A DNA stretch of 12,574 bases from an uncultured Victivallales bacterium (GTDB lineage: Bacteria; Verrucomicrobiota; Lentisphaeria; Oligosphaerales; JAFGRS01): NCBI GenBank assembly GCA_903834675.1, contig CAILKC010000363.1, forward strand, positions 1-12,574, in the 5' to 3' direction. The notes beneath the pieces were generated by a model. That model was not told the origin of the DNA. It ran no database searches and was given only the letters and a program-made list of their open reading frames with translations. Position numbers and translations under genes: made by a program. Shown one piece after another: positions 7,782 through 12,574 of this stretch; position 1 is the first letter of the stretch; each line of letters starts with the position of its first letter.

Positions 7782-9767
7782 TCACTCTTCTTTGCCTACC
7801 TTCTCGACGTCCAGGTCAAGCAGATCCGGGCGCATCTTCTCCTGCAGGTCAAGGATGAACACCTCGCTGCCCTGCGTCGTGGCAACCACGTACTTGCGGG
7901 TGGCAGCGCCCTCGTTCTCCAGCACGTCCAGGTAGCTGTTCAGCACGAACATGCTGGGACAGGCCCGGTAGGCGAGCAACTGCTTGAGAAAACGCTCTGA
8001 CTCAGCCTGCGCCACCGCGCCCCGTTCCTGCCGGTAGGCTTCGGCCCCGCTGACCAGGGCGATCTGTTGACCTTCCGCCTTCGGCTTGAGCTGGGTCGCA
8101 TAGGCTTCCATCTCCAGGACGCGCTGGTGCATCTCCTCCGAGGCGCCGACCACCTCGTTGAAGGACGCACCTACCTCCAGCGGCGGGTGCAGCGTCTGCA
8201 GCCCGACGAAGGCGATCCGGATGCCCAGCTCGTGGGCGTCCGCGGAGGCCTGAATGCGTCGTTGCAGGACATCGGCGCCGGCCGCCCGACCGGCGCCAAG
8301 GATGCGGTTGAAGTCCGAACGCGCCAGGAAGTGCACCACCTCGCGGGTGGCGAGGGCCTTCAACTCCGTGCGGGCATTGGCATGCCGGTAGGCAAAGTCG
8401 TAGAGGTTGCTAACGCGGAAGTACACCGGGATCTCGGCGGCGAGCATGGAGACCGCCAGCGCGGCGCCACCGTCCGGCTTCACCTCGCCGGGCGGGGGCT
8501 CGTTGGCGACGCTGAACATGAGCCCATTCCCGTGCTCGCCGCTGCTCCAGAGGATGGTCTCGGAATGGAGGGCTTTGTCCTTCTGCGGACCCGCCGTCTT
8601 GGGTTTCCGGTGACCGTGCCCGTCATCGTCGAGTGCTTCGGTGGCGGGTTCGGGTGACACGGCATCGGCACCGCCGAGGATGACCTCCTGGAGCTGCTCG
8701 ACCGGGAACACCAGGATCCGGGCCAGCGGCCAGGGCAGCTTCACGTACAGGCCCGGCAGCAGGACCCGCGGCGCGCCGGACGAGTCCGTCAGCACCCGCC
8801 CCAGGCGCTCCGGGATACCGTTCTCGTAGGGGTTGACCGTCACCATACAGGTCAGCAGCCACAGCAGCAGGACCATACACACCGCGAACGGCGCAACCGT
8901 GCGCTCCAGAAAGCGGTAGAACCAGACCTCCGAGACCTGAAAGCCGAACTGGTAGTCCAAGGAGGTGGCCACATTGCGCGCCACCCCGCCGGGCTCGGTG
9001 AACAGGGCCAGGATCCGGCTCTCGGGCAGCGGCCGTTCGCTCTCACCCGGCATGCGCGGACGGTAGAAATCGATCACGAAACTGAGGACGAACTCGACCC
9101 CCAGGGCAAGGAGCAGCCCGGTCGACACCAACGCACAGCGGTGGTCCACCACCAACACCCATTTCTGGAAATGCTCGCACAGCATCACGCCGCCGCTAAG
9201 CACGAACAGTCCGCCGGCCAGGAACATCCAGGCACCCGGCGGCCGCAGCCAACGGCACCCCGGTTCGCGCGAGACGCCGATGAAGTAACTGCCGCAGATG
9301 GCGGAAAACAGCCCCAGGATCATGCTCAGGGTCGTCATGGCCAGCGGCTGGCGCGCCACCGGGAAGGCCGGCTGCTGCCCCCAGGCGCGCCACAGCAGCG
9401 TGCCGGTGACCAGGATCGCCAGGCCCAGGACGATGGTGAAGAACGGCACGAAGTACTTGGCGAACTGCTCGTTGGCCCGGGTGGCCAGCCGTACCGCTTC
9501 GTCGGCATCCTCGAACAGCTCGGTGCTGGCGTGGCTGCGCCGGTAGTCCGCGACCTGCTCCTGCTCGACCGCCTGGCGCCGCGCGAAGCCGGCCCGGGCC
9601 GCGGCCAGCAGCGCGAGCAATGCCACCACTCCGGCCGCCAGGTAAGCCGGCACCATAGCGGTGCCGTTCGCTGCCTTCGAAAGCAGGATGCCCAGGGCCA
9701 GCGTCGCCAGGCCGATGCCTGCGGCCACATAGCCGAGGAGCACGGGTCGTTTCGAGGTGTCCGTCAT
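7782..9767 (-). CDS. Polytopic SPFH-domain protein (HflK-like with multi-span N-terminus)
   Basis: The product has 661 residues. I see seven hydrophobic segments at roughly 11-30, 39-58, 107-126, 143-163, 179-197, 211-231 and 290-310. The last one leads directly into an SPFH/band 7 domain starting VNPYENGIPERLGRVL, then GLYVKLPWPLARILVFPVEQLQ. The SPFH core continues at about 440-560 (EIPVYFRVSNLYDFAYR, REVVHFLARSDFNRILGAGR, LGIRIAFVGLQTLHPP) and ends in an Ala/Glu-rich helix. A polar, low-complexity insertion at about 365-440, including DDDGHGH, interrupts the domain. Ordinary HflK has one membrane span and about 420 residues, so this is a large variant. The ATG at 9767 has AGGAGG 10 nt upstream and is preferred over an in-frame start at 9815. 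It heads the SPFH trio and probably forms a hetero-oligomer with the two SPFH proteins encoded next. The family is clear; the role is inferred. Confidence 0.82.
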   Translation of the reverse strand: MTDTSKRPVLLGYVAAGIGLATLALGILLSKAANGTAMVPAYLAAGVVALLALLAAARAGFARRQAVEQEQVADYRRSHASTELFEDADEAVRLATRANEQFAKYFVPFFTIVLGLAILVTGTLLWRAWGQQPAFPVARQPLAMTTLSMILGLFSAICGSYFIGVSREPGCRWLRPPGAWMFLAGGLFVLSGGVMLCEHFQKWVLVVDHRCALVSTGLLLALGVEFVLSFVIDFYRPRMPGESERPLPESRILALFTEPGGVARNVATSLDYQFGFQVSEVWFYRFLERTVAPFAVCMVLLLWLLTCMVTVNPYENGIPERLGRVLTDSSGAPRVLLPGLYVKLPWPLARILVFPVEQLQEVILGGADAVSPEPATEALDDDGHGHRKPKTAGPQKDKALHSETILWSSGEHGNGLMFSVANEPPPGEVKPDGGAALAVSMLAAEIPVYFRVSNLYDFAYRHANARTELKALATREVVHFLARSDFNRILGAGRAAGADVLQRRIQASADAHELGIRIAFVGLQTLHPPLEVGASFNEVVGASEEMHQRVLEMEAYATQLKPKAEGQQIALVSGAEAYRQERGAVAQAESERFLKQLLAYRACPSMFVLNSYLDVLENEGAATRKYVVATTQGSEVFILDLQEKMRPDLLDLDVEKVGKEE

Positions 9768-9777
9768 CCGCCGACTG

Positions 9778-9783
9778 CCTCCT
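9778..9783 (-). promoter_or_regulatory. Shine-Dalgarno deciding the polytopic SPFH start
   Basis: AGGAGG on the minus strand, 10 nt before the ATG at 9767. It supports that start over 9815, which lies beyond the hairpin element. The strong hairpin at 9794-9820 begins only 10 nt upstream of it. Confidence 0.65.
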
Positions 9784-9784
9784 G

Positions 9785-9922
9785 TCTGACCGAGGCTCTT
9801 GCAGAACCTCTGCAAGAGCCGGGTTTCAGGTGTCGGGTTTCAGTGTTCAGGAACGCCATCCAACTGAAACCTGAACACCGAACACGCCACGTGCAGAAGA
9901 GGTTCTGCAAGTGGCTCTGACC
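9785..9922. repeat. Nested palindromic, MITE-like intergenic element with 7-bp flanking direct repeat
   Basis: The direct repeat TCTGACC occurs at 9785-9791 and 9916-9922. Inside lies a perfect 14-bp inverted repeat, CTTGCAGAACCTCT (9798-9811) with its reverse complement at 9898-9911. Each end also folds alone: 12-bp arms with a 3-nt loop at 9794-9820, and 7-bp arms with a 4-nt loop at 9892-9909. The centre holds heptad-like words (GTTTCAG, GTGTTCAG) at 9821-9851 and their inverted counterparts (CTGAAAC, CTGAACAC) at 9864-9886. It starts one base after the stop of the Mrp-ORP gene. Terminal inverted repeats plus a target-site-like duplication suggest a small non-autonomous mobile element, but the repeat ends do not abut the direct repeats exactly. 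No protein is encoded. Confidence 0.6.
9794..9820 (-). promoter_or_regulatory. Strong hairpin upstream of the SPFH operon
   Basis: Perfect 12-bp arms (GGCTCTTGCAGA and its complement) enclose a 3-nt loop. No T-run follows on either strand, so it is not a standard intrinsic terminator. If transcription of the SPFH genes starts or passes upstream, the hairpin would lie in the leader RNA just before the ribosome binding site. It could affect translation, RNA stability or read-through from the Mrp-ORP genes. Confidence 0.5.
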
Positions 9923-9923
9923 A

Positions 9924-11225
9924 TCAGTGGTCGCAGACGTTGTCGCCGGTCTTGAGGGTACCCTCAAGATAGGCGTGGACCAGAGCTTCGGGCGCCTCGG
10001 CGGGCGCCCCAACCACGACCTTGATGCCGCTCTCGGCGAAGAGGACTTGGGCACGCTGGCCCATACCGCCGGCGATGATCACCTGGGCGCCGCGTTCGGC
10101 GAGCCAGCGCGGCAGGAGTCCGGGCTGGTGCTCCGGGGCGGCCAGAGTCTCCTGTTTCAGGATCGCCTTGGTCTGGGGATCGACATCAATCACGGCGAAC
10201 GCCTCGCAATGGCCGAAGTGCATCGTCAGTCGGCCATTGGCCACGGGGATCACGATTCGCATGGTCTTCTCCTTGGGTGGGTTGTCCGCTTGGGGTGCTT
10301 GCTCTGGCGCGGTCGCTTCGTCGCACTCTGCCAACGCCAGGATGGGGGCGACGACACGGCCGAAGGCCTTGGCCGTCACCGTGCTGCTGTGGTGAGCCAT
10401 GAACGGTGTGCCGGCATCGCAGGCCACGCCGACGGCCGGGTCGATAGGGATGCGGCCCAGGAAGGGCACTCCCATCTCGGTCGCCAGGCGCTCCCCGCCG
10501 CCCGTCTTGAAGATGTCGGTGACCTCGCCGCACTTGGGGCAGACGAAACCGCTCATGTTCTCGATGACGCCGAGCACGGGCAGGCTCAGTTGCCGGCAGA
10601 AGCTGATGGAACGGCGCACGTCGGCGGTGGCGACGTCCTGCGGGGTGGTGACGATGACCGCGCCGTCGGCATCCTCGATGAGCTGGCACACCGACAGCGG
10701 CTCGTCGCCAGTGCCGGGGGGCGAATCGATGATCAGGTAATCCAGGTCGCCCCACTCCACGTCTTTGAGAAACTGCTTGATGACGCCCATCTTCATGGGG
10801 CCGCGCCAGATCACCGCGTCGTTGCGGTGCTGGAGCAGGAAACCGATGGACATGACCTTCATTCCCGCCGCATCGACGGGCTGGACGACGCCATCGGTGA
10901 CCTGCACGCCGGCGTCCTCGAGCCGCAACATGGTCGGGATGCTCGGACCGTGGATATCCACATCGAGCAGGCCGACGCGCCTCCCGGCCAGCGCCAGCGT
11001 GACCGCGAGGTTGACCGCCACCGTGCTCTTGCCGACCCCGCCTTTGCCGGACATGACGAGGATCTTGTGCCGGATCCTCTGCAGGCGGTCATGCAGTTGC
11101 TGTTGCTCCACCGCCGCTGCGTCAGGGGTCTTGCCGGCGCCGGGCGCCCTCGCTACGCCGATACAGGCTCTGCCGGTGGGGCCGGTGGTCGTGGGTGTCT
11201 GACCCTTGCTCGTGCACGAGTCCAT
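9924..11225 (-). CDS. mrp: Mrp/NBP35-type Fe-S carrier ATPase fused to a NifX/NifB-like ORP domain
   Basis: The product has 433 residues. Residues 54-300 form a Mrp/ApbC/NBP35 P-loop ATPase: deviant Walker A GKGGVGKST (60-68), DVDIHGPSIP (88-97), DSPPGTGD (167-174) and the Fe-S-binding CxxC in CPKC (229-232). Such proteins carry or help insert iron-sulfur clusters in the cytoplasm. A polar linker (about 300-321) leads to a PF02579-type domain (322-433: MRIVIPVANGRLTMHFGHCE, IIAGGMGQRAQVLF), the fold of NifX, NifB C-terminus and the Mo-Cu orange protein ORP. This matches the MrpORP architecture described in Desulfovibrio. The ATG at 11225 has GAAAGGA 6 nt upstream; an in-frame extension to 11453 lies inside the previous gene and reads as a shadow. 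It follows the metallo-hydrolase by 19 nt. An internal start at 10262 may give a free ORP domain. Confidence 0.94.
   Translation of the reverse strand: MDSCTSKGQTPTTTGPTGRACIGVARAPGAGKTPDAAAVEQQQLHDRLQRIRHKILVMSGKGGVGKSTVAVNLAVTLALAGRRVGLLDVDIHGPSIPTMLRLEDAGVQVTDGVVQPVDAAGMKVMSIGFLLQHRNDAVIWRGPMKMGVIKQFLKDVEWGDLDYLIIDSPPGTGDEPLSVCQLIEDADGAVIVTTPQDVATADVRRSISFCRQLSLPVLGVIENMSGFVCPKCGEVTDIFKTGGGERLATEMGVPFLGRIPIDPAVGVACDAGTPFMAHHSSTVTAKAFGRVVAPILALAECDEATAPEQAPQADNPPKEKTMRIVIPVANGRLTMHFGHCEAFAVIDVDPQTKAILKQETLAAPEHQPGLLPRWLAERGAQVIIAGGMGQRAQVLFAESGIKVVVGAPAEAPEALVHAYLEGTLKTGDNVCDH
10269..10274 (-). promoter_or_regulatory. Internal Shine-Dalgarno before the ORP domain
   Basis: AAGGAG on the minus strand lies 6 nt before the in-frame ATG at 10262 (Met322 of the fusion), which begins the MRIVIPV start of the NifX/ORP domain. 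Strength, spacing and placement at a domain border fit a functional second translation start giving a 112-residue free ORP-like protein (9924-10262). They would also fit a relic of two genes joined by loss of a stop codon. Confidence 0.55.
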
Positions 11226-11244
11226 GATGTGTCCTTTCGTTTCC

Positions 11245-12087
11245 TCAGAACGCCCACGTGGTCCCGACGGCGCCGGGAACGCAGCCGCCGGGGAATGTCG
11301 CCCAGAGCGCGGCCGTAGCGGCCATGCCGGTACAGTGCATTGGGCACAGTGTCTCGATCGCGAACCGTTGCAGGGCCGCCAGCGTCCGGGCGAGCCGTTC
11401 GGGTGAGGCCGCCCGCAGATGCAGGCCGCCCAGCACGGCGCGCAGCGGCGCATTGCCGGTCAGATCCTTGATGCGGTCCAGAGTGTTGACCACCCCGGCA
11501 TGGGCACAGCCGAGGAGGACGATGGTCCCCTGGCCAGTGGCGACGAAGAGCGCCTGGTCGTCAAGAAGAGGATCCGCGTGGTCGCCCTCGGGGTCCAGGC
11601 AGAGGGGTTCAGTAGTCGGCTCATCCAGATGCCGGCGCGGGATTTCGCCGGTCGTGCAGACTCCCGGCATGACCTCGACCGGTTCGCGCGACGGGAGCAG
11701 GTGACAACGCGGTCCCGACAACGAGGTCAGAGACGGGAGGGGAATGCCTATCGACCGCGTGCCAGCCTCCTCCCGGTGGAACTTCGGGAGCAGGGCGTCG
11801 GGGTGGGCATGGACGGTCACGCAGCCCAACGTCTTCCCGAGCACGGACGCGAGGCCGCCCGTGTGGTCATAGTGGCCGTGGCTCAGGACCACCGTGTCCA
11901 CCGTCTGCAGGTCAATGGACAGGGCTTTCGCATTGGCCGCCAACACCAGGCCCTGGCCGGTATCGAAGAGTAAGCGGCGGTCACCGGCCTCAACCCAGAA
12001 AGCCAGGCCGTGTTCCGCCAGAAGACCGCGCGTGCCGACCGTGTTGCTGGCCAGCACGGTAACCCGGATAGTGGCGCGCTCAGCCAT
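11245..12087 (-). CDS. Metallo-beta-lactamase-fold hydrolase
   Basis: The product has 280 residues. It contains LLFDTGQG (40-46) and the metal-binding HxHxDH in SHGHYDHTGG (His70, His72, Asp74, His75). Further likely ligands lie in GCAHAGVVN (His196), GGLHL (His223) and CPMHCTG (His251). The arrangement resembles the MJ0301-like/dihydropteroate-type branch of the fold (cytoplasmic phosphodiesterase-like enzymes, often annotated as 7,8-dihydropterin-6-methyl ribofuranosyl aminobenzene phosphate synthases). The substrate cannot be read from sequence. The ATG at 12087 has GGGAGG 5 nt upstream and overlaps the stop of the upstream ATPase gene by 8 bp. An in-frame start at 12150 would extend deep into that gene and is less likely. 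Its position between two Fe-S/ORP-type ATPases suggests a role in the same metallocluster pathway, which is inference. Confidence 0.88.
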   Translation of the reverse strand: MAERATIRVTVLASNTVGTRGLLAEHGLAFWVEAGDRRLLFDTGQGLVLAANAKALSIDLQTVDTVVLSHGHYDHTGGLASVLGKTLGCVTVHAHPDALLPKFHREEAGTRSIGIPLPSLTSLSGPRCHLLPSREPVEVMPGVCTTGEIPRRHLDEPTTEPLCLDPEGDHADPLLDDQALFVATGQGTIVLLGCAHAGVVNTLDRIKDLTGNAPLRAVLGGLHLRAASPERLARTLAALQRFAIETLCPMHCTGMAATAALWATFPGGCVPGAVGTTWAF

Positions 12088-12574
12088 GGTTGCCTCCCGT
12101 GCCCGTGAGTGAAGCATCTCGCGCAGACAGCAAGGCACTCCATACGTCACGGATATCGTCGTCGGCGGCGGAAGAGCCCATCTCGACGACGGTGCGCCCG
12201 GCGACCTGTGCCTGGGTGACCATCCGGTCGTAGCGCACCCTGCCGGTAACGACCGCGGCCGCCGCCCGGGCGACGGACTCGATCTGCTCCGTCAACTCCG
12301 GGTTGATATCCCACTTGTTCACACAAACGGCGGCCTGGACGCCGAAATGGCGGGTCAACTCCAGGACGCGCTGCAGATCGTGGAGGCCCGAGAGGGTCGG
12401 TTCGGTCACCACCAGCACCTGCGCGGCGCCGCTGATGGCTGCGATCACCGGGCAACCCACGCCCGGCGGTCCGTCGACCAACACGGTGTCCGCAGCACGG
12501 TCCGCAGCCTGATCGCGGGCCACCGTACGGACCTGGCTGACCAGCTTGCCGGAGTTCTCGCCGCCGGGGTTCAG
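12080..12574 (-). CDS. MinD-superfamily P-loop ATPase, probably ferredoxin-containing ORP-cluster type (5' end missing)
   Basis: Only the last 164 codons are present; the frame is open to the window edge, beginning LNPGGENSGKLVSQVR. The visible part has the Walker B/switch region VLVDGPPGVGCPV, then TEPTLSGLHDLQRVLELTRHFG and VCVNKWDINPE (the NKxD-like guanine/adenine-base segment), then GRVRYDRMVTQAQVAGRTVVE. These are typical of the MinD-like ATPases that carry an inserted two-[4Fe-4S] ferredoxin domain and lie in Desulfovibrio orp gene clusters. The P-loop and any ferredoxin insertion lie beyond the edge, so the ferredoxin part is assumed, not seen. The TGA stop overlaps the ATG of the metallo-hydrolase gene, pointing to one operon. 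Confidence 0.88.
   Translation of the reverse strand: MNPGGENSGKLVSQVRTVARDQAADRAADTVLVDGPPGVGCPVIAAISGAAQVLVVTEPTLSGLHDLQRVLELTRHFGVQAAVCVNKWDINPELTEQIESVARAAAAVVTGRVRYDRMVTQAQVAGRTVVEMGSSAADDDIRDVWSALLSARDASLTGTGGNHG

Noticed and set aside
9927..11318. Plus-strand open frame of 463 codons
   Set aside because: It is the antisense shadow of the Mrp-ORP gene and encodes no recognisable motif.
11226..11453. N-terminal extension of the Mrp-ORP frame to 11453
   Set aside because: It overlaps the metallo-hydrolase gene in another frame, reads as Arg/Pro/Cys-rich noise, and the ATG at 11225 has a good Shine-Dalgarno.
1..12574. CRISPR array, tRNA or rRNA genes, transposase genes
   Set aside because: I found no regularly spaced direct repeats, no cloverleaf-like segments and no transposase or integrase motifs on either strand.

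Overview
This is a GC-rich bacterial window in which every gene I can support lies on the minus strand, so the genes read from right (12574) to left (1). The organism is probably in or near the PVC superphylum (Planctomycetes, Verrucomicrobia, Lentisphaerae, Kiritimatiellae). The evidence is a short type II pseudopilin-like protein of the style common there, with a [20 protein letters not shown]-terminus, a basic AKEKAKE stretch and a [15 protein letters not shown] segment. Intergenic heptad-like repeats built on GTTTCAG/GTGTTCAG words add weak support. This assignment is an inference and no marker gene is present.

Right part (12574-9924): three tightly linked genes resemble the Mrp/ORP iron-sulfur ATPase clusters known from anaerobes such as Desulfovibrio. 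They are the C-terminal part of a MinD-type P-loop ATPase that runs off the window, a metallo-beta-lactamase-fold protein overlapping it by 8 bp, and an Mrp/NBP35 ATPase fused to a NifX/NifB-type (ORP) domain. The fusion has a very good internal Shine-Dalgarno and ATG exactly at the start of the ORP domain.

A 157-bp gap (9768-9923) separates this cluster from the next. It holds a nested palindromic, MITE-like element flanked by a 7-bp direct repeat.

Middle part (9767-1221): a co-directional run of seven loci, probably one or two transcription units. It contains a polytopic SPFH/HflK-like protein, an HflC-like protein, a single-span HflK-like protein, a heavy-metal P1B-type ATPase with an atypical last membrane helix, a damaged composite reading frame, a VIT1/CCC1-family iron/manganese transporter and a Prx6/archaeal-type peroxiredoxin. 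The damaged frame joins a zinc-ribbon fragment, a piece of an FAD-dependent CoA-disulfide-reductase-like enzyme and the end of a rhodanese domain. Together the run suggests a membrane-scaffold, metal-export and peroxide/sulfur redox stress module. The parts are recognisable families; the joint function is inference.

Left part (1220-1): a 337-bp gap without a gene, the lone pseudopilin-like gene, and 250 bp with no gene and only a faint heptad repeat.
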